Shown here piece by piece: positions 26,840 to 38,185 of a stretch of DNA of 64,000 nucleotides. The stretch is from the NCBI RefSeq assembly GCF_020184175.1, contig NC_065531.1:33625213-33689212 (forward strand), read 5' to 3'. Origin of the DNA: Aphis gossypii. Its lineage: Eukaryota; Arthropoda; Insecta; Hemiptera; Aphididae. Both the position numbers and the translations under genes were made by a program. The notes under the pieces are model-generated. The model searched no databases and was not told the origin of the DNA. It was given only the letters and a program-made list of their open reading frames with translations. Position 1 is the first letter of the stretch. Every line of letters starts with the position of its first letter.

Positions 26840-27751
26840 GTAAGTATTAATTAATTTAAATATCTAAACATATATTGATATAATATTATGTAGGTGACGT
26901 ATTATTATTCGCATAAAATATAAAGTTATTAGTTTAACTAAGGTTTAATACTGGATTAACATTTAGAAATTATATATATATTTTTTTTTTTTTAAGGAAA
27001 ATACAGTTAATTTTATTAATAATATTAATAAATGCATATATTATATTATTCAACTTGTACATAGTAGACTTTTCATCTACTTTTCTGCATTATTATACAT
27101 TATGAGATACTGAGATAGGATGCAATTATTCGTGATGACAAACATCGCAAAAATCCCAAGCGATCACTATTACTTTGCCCGGGACAAAATGTAATAAACT
27201 TTAAAGACCACATAGAGTAGTAACTAACTAATGCTTTTGTCATAGGTATATCGTGGATAATAACTTTACAACATTTTTACCTTAATATCATAGTGGAAAA
27301 ATTTTTCATGGTGCTTACTTATAATGACTTAAAATGTACGGTTTTAATTAATTTCAGGTGAGCAGAACGTACATTCTGTATACCTCTATTCTCAGTATTC
27401 TAAAGTTTAAATAAAATATCCTAAAACCTCTCATATTAAGTCAAAAAATTATACGTGGGTAATCTAAAGCATGCTAATAAAAATATATTTTCTAATATTC
27501 ATTCCTGGTCAAAACATAAGCTCTTAAAATCCTGAAAATATTTTCTCAGAACGAATAAAATCCACCTTGTAAAAAAAATATTCAATAGGAAAATAACGGA
27601 AGGATTAAGACACCCTACTTAAATATTGCTTTTAAGCACTTAACTTTATTTCATAATATTTAATATCCCAAAATAACTATGTAACTTTTTAAACTCAATT
27701 ATTGATACATAAAAATAATTGTCAATAAAAATAAAAAAAAGTGGGCAAGTG

Positions 27752-28883
27752 AGTACCGCTCTGCTGTACATTAGGTGCCGTATGGATCATTATTATATAT
27801 TATAGGAGTGTTAAATTTGAATCCAATGATAGTTATCATTGTATACGAAAAACGATTCTGAACGAAGATGATTTGTCAGCCTAGGATATAATTTCTAGTG
27901 GTTGGTAAAAAAGGTGGTTTAAAAAAACCAGCTTATATTAAAAAATATTTTGAAAATTAAATCACGTAAAGAAAACGCGAATCTTAATAACTGGTAAAAT
28001 TTTCAAGTATCTACGACTTATACTTTTTGAATAATAACAAATATCAAAAATCGTTTGAGGCTAAACTGTTATTTAACGCGGTTTTTGTAAAAATTTAAAT
28101 TTCAAACACTCATAAAAATTTTTTGTCTGAATCCGGTAGAGTTTTTTTTACAGATATTTGAAGAAAAATGTATGGAGAACCTTGTACCAAATTTTCAAAA
28201 CTTAGTTATAAAAGAAAAAAATGTTATGATTTTTCAACTTCAAAATTACTTGCAAATTTTCGCATTTTCGATAGATTTCGTAAAAATTTGAACTAAAAAC
28301 GCTTATAAAAAAAAATTGTGACTAACGATTTTTAATTTTTTTTAGCTACATTAAAAACAACTCATAAGGAACCTTGTATTAAATTTTCAAAACTTTTTGG
28401 TCATCCAAAAATTTTTTATCGACACTTTAAAAAAAAATTCTCAAAAAAATCGAAAATTTCAGTGGTCTATAAATAACTGAAAAAAAGTCAAACATTTTTT
28501 GAAAATTTAACTATATACGGATACCACTGACATTAACATTTGGTGAAAATTTCAAGTATTTTCAGTGATTGGTTTTTGAATTACAACCATAAAAAAAAAT
28601 CGATTTGGTCGAAAACTGGTTTTGCGTAAAAATTGCCGTTTTTCCGTCATTTTTTTTTTGTTTTTTTCGATTTTTTTGAAAACTGTTGGAAAATGTTAAC
28701 TTTTTACCTCTATAATGCACCAAGGATATTCACTTTTACATCGGAAACCACCCCCATAGTTTGAAATTGGAGCATTATTTCGACTAGTTATGCTGTACAC
28801 AGACACAAAAACAAAAAAAAAAAAAAAAAAAAAACACACACCATTGTAAAATCAATACATTCATCACTTCGTTCAGAATCTAA
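27752..28883 (+). repeat. left arm of foldback element
   Basis: Runs from the outer end (agtaccgctctg) through gaaaaacgattctgaacgaa near 27847 to the inner end (cacttcgttcagaatctaa). It carries a single copy of the internal module (about 28200-28470) that is present twice in the right arm. The segment at about 27850-27990 has no counterpart in the right arm. Confidence 0.85.
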
Positions 28884-28995
28884 TATTGATTTATTGAACT
28901 ACATACATTTTTTGAGATTTTTAATTAATAATTCATGAGTTATATATGATATATGTTTAAAGGTCTACAATTTGATCATTTACATTTTACTTCTT

Positions 28996-30386
28996 TTAGA
29001 TTCTGAACGAAGTGATGAATGTATTGATTTTACAATGGTGTGTGTTTTTTTAGATTCTGAACGAAGTGATGAATGTTTTGATTTTACAATGGTGTGTGTT
29101 TTTTTTTTTTTTGTTTTTGTGTCTGTGTACAGCATAACTAGTCGAAATAATGCTCCAATTTCAAACTATGGGGGTGTTTTCCAATGTAAAAGTGAATATC
29201 CTTGGTGCATTATAGAGGTAAAAAGTTAACATTTTCCAACAGTTTTCAAAAAAATCGAGAAAAACAAAAAAAAAATGACAGAAAAACGGCAATTTTTACG
29301 CAAAACCAGTTTTCGACCAAATCGATTTTTTTTATGGTTGTAATTCAAAAACTAATCACTGAAAATACTTGAAATTTTCACCAAATGTTAATGTCAGTAG
29401 TATCTGTATATAGTTAAATTTTCAAAAAGTTTTGACTTTTTTTAAGTTATTTATAGACTACTGAAATTTTCGATTTTTTTGAGAAATTTTTTTTAAAGTG
29501 TCGATAAAAAATTTTTGGATAACCAAAAAGTTTTGAAAATTTAATACAAGGTTCCTTATGAGTTGTTTTTATTGTAGCTAAAAAAAATTAAAAATCGTTA
29601 GTCACAATTTTTTTTTATAAGAGTTTATAGTTCAAATTTTTACGAAATCTGTCGAAAACGCGAAAATTTGCAAGTAATTTTGAAGTTGAAAAATCATAAA
29701 ATTTTTTTCTTTTATAACTAAATTTTGAAAATTTGGTACAAGGTTCTCCATACATTTTTCTTCAAATATCTGTAAAAAAAACTCTACCGGATTCAGACAA
29801 AAAATTTTTATGAGTGTTTGAAATTTAAATTTTTACAAAACCGCGCTAAATAACGGTTTAGCCTCAAACGATTTTTGATATTTGTTATAATTCAAAAAGT
29901 ATAAGTCGTAGATACTTGAAAATTTTACCAGTTATTTAGATTGGCATTTTATTTACTTGATTTAATTTTCAAAATACTTTGAGTTTTTTTGAGCTATCTA
30001 TAGACAACTGAAATTTTCAATTTTTCTGAAAATTTTTTTTTGAAGTGTCGATTTTTTTGGCCCTATCAAAATACTTGAAAATTTTATACAAAGTTCCTCA
30101 TATGTTATTCTTATAGTGATTAAAAAATTATAAGAATACATAGGCACAATTTTTTTTTATTAGCATTTGAAGTTCAAATTTTGACGAAAATTCGTCAAAA
30201 GCATGAATATTTGCAAATTATTTGAAGTTGAAAAATCATAAAATTTTTCGTGTTTATAACTAAGGATTAATAATACAACACTAAGTTTTCCGTATACAAT
30301 GATAACTATCATTGGATTCAAATTTAACACTCCTATAATATATAATAATGATCCATACGGCACCTAATGTACAGCAGAGCGGTACT
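28996..30386 (-). repeat. right arm of foldback element
   Basis: Reverse complement of the left arm. At its inner end the unit of about 54 bases beginning ttagattctgaacgaagtga is present twice in tandem (about 28996-29049 and 29050-29102), whereas the left arm has it once. Modules at about 29440-29710 and 29990-30265 are tandemly related copies (see findings). Confidence 0.85.
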
Positions 30387-32064
30387 TTTTTTTTTTGATA
30401 ATTTTTTAAATTCAAACATTTATTTAAAAAAGTGAAAAAAACGCCAATTGTATAAATATGTGTACATTTTTTATGCAAATTTTAATAATTTTTTAATATG
30501 ATCATTTTTAAAAATAAAACAGCACACCACCATCTGTATAAAACAATACGTTAACTATTTAAAAAAAAGATAACCTATGATAAAATAATATTTTTATTTA
30601 ATTTTATGTCTTATAAACAATATTTATAGAATATTTATCTTAATTAAATAATTGTTGAATTTAACTCTCATAAAGTATTATTTATCCTTTAATTTTTACC
30701 AAGTGTTCATTGAAATTTTATTTTATAAAATTATTTAATTATAAATTTCTCATAATTTCTATTCAATTATTTTATTTTTTTTCATTATTATTTTCATAAT
30801 TAAATAAATGAGTAAAAAATATAATACCATTCTTATAAATATTTTTTATTATATATTCACTAGAAACTACGTTAAATAAAAATATGATTCAATTTTTATT
30901 TAAGTTAATTTATTAGTGTAATAACTATCATTTCTTATAGAACTAAAATAAATCAAACGACACATAGAATAGTATTAACATTTTTAGTTACGGATATGAT
31001 GGTATATAAAAATGTCAGATCAAAATATGATTTTAGTAGTGAATATTGGGGACTAAAATAAATCGTGATTGATTACAATATTACATCATTATCATCTAAG
31101 TATAAATGTACGTTTTAAAATACTTTATCTTGCGAAATGGGCATTAAATATTTCATAAAAAAAAATAAACAACGATTTATAATTTAAAAATTATTCATAA
31201 ATTGTTGCATTACCACACTAAGCTTAATTTACTGTTCATTTTTAACCATAAAATATATATTGATTAAGTTAACGCCTTATATTGTTATACAGTACTTACT
31301 AAAGCATTAATGTATATTATTTACATAAATTATTCAGATCAAAATCATACAAAATAAAATCAAATTATTTTTCATTTAGTTAAACGAGAGTTTTCTCAAA
31401 ATCAACTTCTGATGTGTTATATTACTTGTATTCTCTATAAACGGGTACCTCGTTTACCTAGTTTATTATCCAAAGAAAATGGCACAACTTAAACTCCTCG
31501 TCTGCTATTTTATGATGTTTTCGGCAATACAGTAATAAGTGATGATTTAGTATGATTTAAAAACGGACACACAGATAAACAGATAAGCATATGAATGAAT
31601 TCAAGGAGGCAAATCCATATTGGCTGAAGACGTGGTTTACCAAGTAGACCAATTTGTTTGAGAAAACAGGCGTTTTATGATTAGAGGTTTTTCAATAAGA
31701 TTTTCAAAACTATTTCTATGTAGTATGTAGGTACTCTATACAATATCTTGTTTGAAAATTTGGGTTACCACCAGTGATGTGACTGTAAGGTCCCAAAACA
31801 CAACTAGTTGGAGATAAAATTATACTCTGCGTGTTGTTACAGTAAATATTAAAACAATATTGAACAAAAACGGTTAGAATTTGGTGTTTAATTATAAGAC
31901 AATAGTACAATTGTTAATTGCGAATTTTTAAACACGTAGGAAGTTTATTTTGAGATACTATTCGTATAAATATTTTGATATTAATCAGCAGCTATAATAA
32001 TTTATAGTGATGTACAAAATAATGTGTTTTAAAATTTATTTATTTTTAATTAATTTTGAATTAG

Positions 32065-32299
32065 AGCCCAGTACCACCGCAGTACGTGTTATGGTATCAT
32101 AATGGTAAAGTTATATCGGCCAGTCATTTTAACAAAAATGGACTGAAACCCGATCGTCTGTCCATCAGCACGGAACAGATAGATCGTAAAATTCACAGTC
32201 GCTTGACAATCACAAAAGCAATCCAGATTGATACAGGAAATTATACGTGTCAGCCTCCAAACACTGACCCCGACTCTACTTACATTCACATCACGCCAG
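32065..32299 (+). CDS. dpr: dpr-family Ig cell-surface protein, internal exon (Ig2 core)
   Basis: Exon of 235 bases, 78 codons plus one base, with acceptor gaattag|agc and donor ccag|gttagt (phase 1). It continues the previous exon in frame, giving IENSPVPPQYVLWYHNGK across the junction. PPQYVxWYHN with the invariant core tryptophan is a hallmark of the dpr second Ig domain. Later come SRLTITKAIQIDTGNYTC, the E and F strands with the second disulphide cysteine (residue 107 of the visible protein, about 66 after the first), and NTDPDSTYIHITP, the G strand. The NYT in the F strand is an N-glycosylation sequon. Together with the upstream exon it completes one I-set/V-set-like Ig domain of normal length. 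The minus-strand frame over this exon is a shadow. Confidence 0.92.
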
Positions 32300-34233
32300 G
32301 TTAGTTTTATTTAAGTCAAATATTTATCATTCTACACAGCTAACAATAAAATAAAATAATTATAAGTGTTTTTTTTTTTTTTTTTTTAAATATTTTTATT
32401 ATTTATTTATTTATGGACTATTCCTCATATATATATAGGTTAATAAAAATTATTTTTGCATTAAAATATATAAATTGCAGCATTATTATAATATAAATTA
32501 AACTGTTCATGAATACTTAATAAACTATTTTTTTTTTTAGATATCACAAGATACTGAATTACATATTTATTAAGCGATATACAGATTTATATTTTTTATT
32601 TTCTTGATAGTGGTTTTTAAGAAATTAACCATTTTAAAGGTGAATAAAAAATATGCTTATAAATAGTTATTACGATGGCATTGAAACGAAGACTTTTTAA
32701 AAGATATAATATTTTAAAATATTAATATTTATTTTTATTTAATTAAATTACCACAAACTAATTAGTTTCATGAATAGAGTCTTATGATAATATTATAATA
32801 TTAATAATATTAAATCATTATTAATTTTCAAACTCTAATAAGTACATTTAATTTTTCTAACAAATTTGTAAATAATTTAATTAATATCATCATTTTTCTA
32901 TAACTTTATGTAACATTTATAAACCAAGTTATTATGTTATAATATGATATGAATTGATTGCACCTGTGAATGAAATGAAAACTTCAATTATTGATATTAA
33001 TAGACATTTTAGACAATATTTTAGTCATCAAGATTTGATTTTAAAAATGTAAAATTAGGTGTATACTATATATACAAATATTTTAAATTTGAATAGAAAA
33101 CTAGAATCCTTTTCAAAAATATGATAGATTGGTCGATAAGATCATGTAGTTCATGTGAGTTTACTAATTTTAGATGACAACTGAAGTTGTTTACTTCAGA
33201 GAGAATTCCAGAAGTAAGAAAGCCTCGAGATAGGTCTGAAAGTGAATGTTAGGTGTATTTGTGCTTTTTTTGTAGTTGATTAACTGAAATTAAATCTGTC
33301 CATAAAAAATGTTGAAAATAAATAACTTTAAATTATATTTTACCACACTGGGTGAAAAAGACTTAGAAACTAAATACAATGGTTAAGTGTAAATTCGAGT
33401 ATTTTTAACGCACACTAAATGTACCTACTATTTAATATGATCAAGTTGAAATCTTAAAAGAGATGTAAACTAACAAGTTCAGATTTGTCTTCATTTCTTT
33501 TACATCATATTATATTTTTAAAGAAGTATTTAACTATAGGCTTTTGCTTCATGAAATTTTCAGTTGATTTCCAAAGATAAAGTCTGGGACTTCCATTAGA
33601 GAAGAAATACATGAGTTAAATTTTTTTTTTTTTATTGGTTTAAATTTTGTCCGATGGTTAAATATTTGTTTATTGGATGAAAGGATATAGAAAGTCTAAG
33701 CTCTTTTACTTTTTTTATAAGCCATCTGAGTATATAGGAATTAAAAAATTGTGCTTTATTATATCGCTGTTTAGATTATGTTTAAAATATTTTATGGTAT
33801 CTTCTAGGTCCTTTATTATTGTAATTTACTAAGTTGAGTACCTTTTTTATCAATAATTTTGCGTAATTTAATAAATACAAATACACTTAACAAGTATTAA
33901 ACATATTTTTAAATACTTACAATTTTAGTTAAACGATGCCTGAATAAAATCTGGAAACAATACACAATTACATTTTATTACAAAATACATATTATTCATA
34001 TTTAATAGAAGATTAATATTTTAAGAATAAAAAAAAAACATTATATTCAATTTTGTTACAATATTCATAAAATAAAAAGTATATTGTTTGCTATAAACTT
34101 TAAATGGTTAAAATGATTTTAACTGTTTAACATATTATTTTAACTCAACAATTTTTTTCAAAAACATAATAATACTTAATTGACTAAAAAATAATAAATC
34201 AAACTCGTTTTTTTTTATAATTGTTTGTTCTAG
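32300..34233 (+). other. intron of the dpr-like gene
   Basis: Length 1934 bases, gttagt at the 5' end and tttgttctag at the 3' end. It joins a phase-1 donor to a matching acceptor. No repeats beyond poly-T tracts (for example 32369-32386). Confidence 0.85.
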
Positions 34234-34367
34234 AAATTGACAACACAGCCGCAATTCAACGACACAAAAGCTCAAATTCAGCTCTGTTAGTGACAGAATT
34301 GTCAATTTTTCCATTGGCATCGTTCCTTCTTATTGGTCACAATGGATTTCGATGGGTTTTTTTATAA
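34234..34367 (+). CDS. dpr: dpr-family Ig protein, terminal exon with hydrophobic C-terminus
   Basis: Last coding exon, starting after ttgttctag with two bases that complete the split codon (GAA, Glu). It encodes EIDNTAAIQRHKSSNSALL, then VTELSIFPLASFLLIG, and ends WVFL followed by TAA at 34365-34367. The NTAAIQ block matches the ENPAAMQ motif that follows Ig domain 2 in dpr proteins. The short serine-rich linker and hydrophobic tail are what a GPI-attachment signal or a weak membrane segment would look like, in line with surface anchoring of the family. A polar HNGFRW stretch follows the hydrophobic run, so the tail is not a perfect GPI signal. Visible protein from 26705 to here: 167 residues. 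Confidence 0.85.
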
Positions 34368-34453
34368 GTACAACTATACTTGGTTTTTACTAAATTGAGT
34401 AATTCAAATATTTTTGGTGTAACCTTTACCATATTAAACATTATTTTAATGTT

Positions 34454-34459
34454 AATAAA
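34454..34459 (+). terminator. polyadenylation signal AATAAA
   Basis: AATAAA 86 bases after the stop codon of the terminal dpr-like exon. Such words are frequent by chance in A+T-rich DNA, so support comes from position only. Confidence 0.4.
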
Positions 34460-35814
34460 ATATTGAAGTACTCTTCATGGACTTACTAAAACTGTAAAGA
34501 AGTTTTTTGTAAAAAAAAAAAAAAATTTTCCATAATCTTATTGTATACAAATCATGTATAAAAAAAAATATAACCTTTTTAAGGTTTCAAAATGGTAGGG
34601 ACAAATTTATTGTATCCCAGTGCTTTACATTTTTAGTCTAAAGTTTTATTGGGATTTTTTTTTTCATTTTATGTTAGCTGAAAACTTAAAAACTTGTAAT
34701 ATACAATCCTCCCACTTTGAATTTTACCACATTATTTTAAAGTTTTATTTTGTCATTAATTTATTTTTATTTTTTAAATAGTTGATTCACTGTAACTGGT
34801 TATGTTGGCGAAAATCCTAATAATTGTACCTACTTAAAATAAGTAATTATATTTTCTCTTATTAATTTATTGTATATAGTTTTCAATGATTTATATACTT
34901 TTTAACAGACACTGTCATGTGACATGTACTATCTACTAAATGAATTATTTATCAAGTTTACAGTATTATGTATATTGTAGTATGATATTGATTTTTAATT
35001 TATTATTAATTAACATCTATTAAATCATTTTCTATCATTGAAAAAATGATTAAAATTTTATATTAATTTATTTAAAAATATTCTGGCTGTTAATATACGG
35101 TTTTAAGTCAATGGGTGGTTAAGAATTTTAAAATTTTAAATTACCGTGATAAATGTGTTAAATTATATTGTTTCGTTTATTTTATTGATAATTATTTATT
35201 AATTGTGTTATATTATCATATAAATTTAATTTAAATATATTTAAATATTTTATGTTTAAATAAACATACGTTTATGTGAAAAAATGTAATCATTTTCCTG
35301 CGCTAAAAATTATACGATATAATATTATAATGTACCTACTTCATAATAATAATATAACATACCAATAATGTTTACCTTTTGGTGATTATTATTTAGTTAT
35401 ACAATTGTATTATATTTACTATTGATGAATCAATTAATGGAAATATAACATAAAAATACATATTTAATTTGTTTTGTTAATTAATTGTATATTATTCCTT
35501 GTATATCAGAATATTTCGAAGTAAATCAAAATTATTCTTAAATCGTCAGCTACCTAAATTATAGTGTACTTCTGAAATAGTATTGAATCTAATAAAATAT
35601 ATGTATTTTTGTATAAAAAAAACTATTATTTGTTACTTTTCATTCTCTTTATTTTTATAAAGAGTGATTCTAAATTTATGTTACATAATTTTCATTATAT
35701 AAATATTTATAATAATTTATAATAGATAAACATTTTTGTTGTGAAGGTTTTGTTTTTACATTTCGAATTATCTAAAATGATTAGTAATGTTTACATTTTT
35801 TTACAATATTTTAG

Positions 35815-36020
35815 GGGGTAGTTTGGAGGTCAACTTAATATTTATACCCCGTAAAATGTTGATCTACAACATGAAAACTTAAAATACTTATAGCTCATAA
35901 ACTATGGAGCAGAATGTATATCGAAATCCCAGAAAAAAATAATCTTCACATTAGGATCGCAAACAAAGTATAGTTTCTTATATGAATTTCTTAAGTTAAC
36001 CCCCAAAAATTCCATTTAAA
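35815..36020. repeat. possible short inverted-repeat element
   Basis: GC-richer words aggggg at the left end and acccccaaaaa at the right end, with ggaggtcaactta on the left and taagttaaccccc on the right partly complementary to each other, enclose about 200 A+T-rich bases. The ends pair only imperfectly, so an old MITE is possible but not shown. Confidence 0.3.
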
Positions 36021-36990
36021 ATACTGTAAAAAATATAAAAATTTTAAATACTTCTAAAAAAAAGAACTTTTATACTAAAAATGTTAATTTATCATGAATA
36101 TTTTTTATTTATATGATCAAATGACTGTAAAATAATTTTCGAATCATTTTATGCATACAATATATTATATATACGCATATATACATATATATATATATAT
36201 AATTAAATATTGAATGTTTCAATAGAAACCAAAAAGATTTTACTTAAATTGTACATAAAAATAAATAAATAAAATAAGTTAATTATTAATAAAAGTGTGA
36301 TTGTGAAAAAATAAACAATTTAAACTTCAAGCTTCCAATTGAGACATTTTATTTCTTTCAGGTTTTGATTTGTTGTTGAATGTCAACCATTTTTTAATCA
36401 CTTCCAGATGAATGACTTTTAGAAAAAGTAATTTTGATTTATAGTCTGTTAATTTAATTTAATTTATACTCTATATTCACTATACATCAACATTTGTTGT
36501 AAATATAGTATGCTTTGCATATTATACCATTTTATACTTATTCATTGATATCATACCAACGTTCTATTTATAGAACTACCATTACAGTATAATTATTAGT
36601 TCATTATTATTCATTATACTTTGAAAATGTTCAACTTTATACATATGTAAATTATACTTTTATATTATACAGTTTAAAAGCATATGATTTCGTCTATTTT
36701 TTTCATATAAAATAATGAACGAAGTCATTCATAAATCTAAAAACCTATAAGTAATAATATATAAATACGTATCGTTTATTTTATTTGTTCATTTGTATTA
36801 ATTTAAAAAAAAAAAATGTTGCAATAACTATATATTAATTCTTTTAATGAAAATTCCATTCAATGTACTCGTATGAATGATGGGTACCTATTTCAATGTG
36901 ATAATACATTTTTGAATAAATTAATTTTAATGATAAATTATCAGAAAATGTTATACACAATACGCACTTCATACTAAACATTATTTATTT

Positions 36991-37006
36991 GTATGTATGT
37001 ATGTAT
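36991..37006. repeat. (GTAT)n microsatellite
   Basis: Four perfect tetranucleotide units, read directly. Confidence 0.8.
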
Positions 37007-37699
37007 GACGTATGTATATATACATAAAAATATCAAAATTGAAATATTAATTGAACCCTCAGGATTACAGAATTATAATAGATACTAATAAACTGCTCAG
37101 TATGTAACATAATAATTTATATATTTTACTAATTATCATATGGTTATCAACCTATGTATTATGATATATATTTTATATTGTGTAATATATATATGCAATA
37201 ATCTTTTAAACCATTTCGTACAATAAATATTTAACTGAAGTAAGAAAAATAACTAAATATTTGGTAAAATCAAATTTTGGTTACAGTTATAATACTAATA
37301 ATGCTCCCTACTTTCATTGTATCCTCGTAAATAATTTACACATGCAAATTTAACTTAACATATCGTAAATTAGTCAATCAGAATACACATTTATCAAAAC
37401 AATTTTCATCACGACTTGCAACATTATAGATTATAAATAATAAATATAAATAATAGCAATAATAATAACAGTGAAAAATTAAGAGAAATCATGATAGGTA
37501 ATGACTAATATTACTGTGCTCAAATATATTATATTAAATGTTTATTCTACATATAGTATAGATATAACTGATGTGCATTGTGTGATTCACTTTTTAAAGT
37601 GATTATTGTATTTAGAAACACTGGGCAGAAACTAACTATTACAGAGTGAAAAGGAAAAAGTTTAGGAAAACGCAATTTAATGTTGCGTAATTACAAGGA

Positions 37700-38160
37700 T
37701 ATCGACTTTATAGTGAACTTTAACTAGGTAAACCCACAACGCACAGCAACCCGTAATGCAATGGCAATTTTTAAGTGCCGACTAAGCATTTTGGACCTAT
37801 TCTCTGAATCGAATCGACCTAATATCTGTGTATATGTTTAATACACACCAACACAGATATACACACATTCACATTATATGTATTGTGCATCTAGATTACA
37901 CCTATGTAATAATATGTTATTATTGTACGTATATAGAAACGGACGATGGCGTTGCTGTTATAATACATTTTAGGGAAACCACGATTCACCAGTTACCTAC
38001 CACGCATGGTGAATATATAAGTAAGAAAAAAACCGGGATTTCACTTTTACTAAATATTACCTTTGAGTGTAACTCATCATTAGGTAGCTGTAATGGATGT
38101 GTAAAATATAAAATAATTTTAAGATGGTGATAAGTTTATAAAAAACGATTCTGAAGGAAG
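37700..38160 (+). other. less A+T-rich segment with a 100-codon open frame of unknown meaning
   Basis: A frame at 37828-38130 is open for 100 codons (CDS not claimed). Its first half is Tyr-, His- and Ile-rich and reads like translated repeats (MYMFNTHQHRYTHIHIICI). The second half (IETDDGVAVIIHFRETTIH and on) looks more protein-like but matches no family I know. There is no initiation context, splice pair or domain. The end overlaps a probable foldback fragment at about 38075-38185, which argues against a gene. Confidence 0.25.
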
Positions 38161-38185
38161 GAAATTGGTTGATCAGCATTAATAA
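38075..38185 (+). repeat. foldback-family outer-end fragment, diverged
   Basis: The order cattaggtagctgtaatgga, then aaaaaacgattctgaaggaa, then gatcagc parallels the left arm's cattaggtgccgtatgga, gaaaaacgattctgaacgaa and tgtcagc at 27770-27890. The spacing agrees to within a few bases. Confidence 0.4.

Larger units (their letters stand above)
27752..30386. mobile_element. foldback (long inverted repeat) element, about 2.6 kb
   Basis: A left arm (27752-28883) and a right arm (28996-30386) are reverse complements separated by a spacer of about 112 bases. The outer ends match over roughly 100 bases: agtaccgctctgctgtacat on the left against the reverse of agcggtact at 30386. The inner ends carry cgttcagaatctaa and its reverse. 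No transposase-like frame exists, and the open frame at 28972-29229 falls across inner-end repeats, so it is not a gene. Arms are well matched along most of their length, suggesting a fairly recent copy. The right arm is longer by about 260 bases because of an internal module duplication. Mobilisation must be in trans, if it is mobile at all. Family name unknown to me; a target duplication was not found. Confidence 0.85.
26840..32064 (+). other. intron of the dpr-like gene (carries a foldback element)
   Basis: It starts gtaagt and ends in ttttgaattag, so both borders fit the consensus, and it joins two phase-0 exon ends. Length is 5225 bases. About half is the inverted-repeat element at 27752-30386; the rest is A+T-rich. 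Segment 31440-31660 is a little richer in G+C but has no supported frame. Confidence 0.8.
34460..37699. other. A+T-rich stretch downstream of the first terminal exon
   Basis: No gene recognised. It contains a possible old inverted-repeat element at 35815-36020 and a (GTAT)n array at 36991-37006. If the exon at 53375 is used, this stretch is intron of the dpr-like gene. Confidence 0.5.

Noticed and set aside
28972..29229. 85-codon open frame with a duplicated LDSERSDEC motif
   Set aside because: The peptide repeat is the translation of the duplicated inner end of the foldback element, a noncoding repeat found in several places in the window.
30160..30478. Two overlapping minus-strand frames of about 65 codons
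   Set aside because: They lie in the outer arm of the foldback element and have no domain; they are repeat-derived.
32089..32289. 66-codon frame on the minus strand
   Set aside because: Shadow of the well-supported plus-strand Ig exon at 32065-32299.
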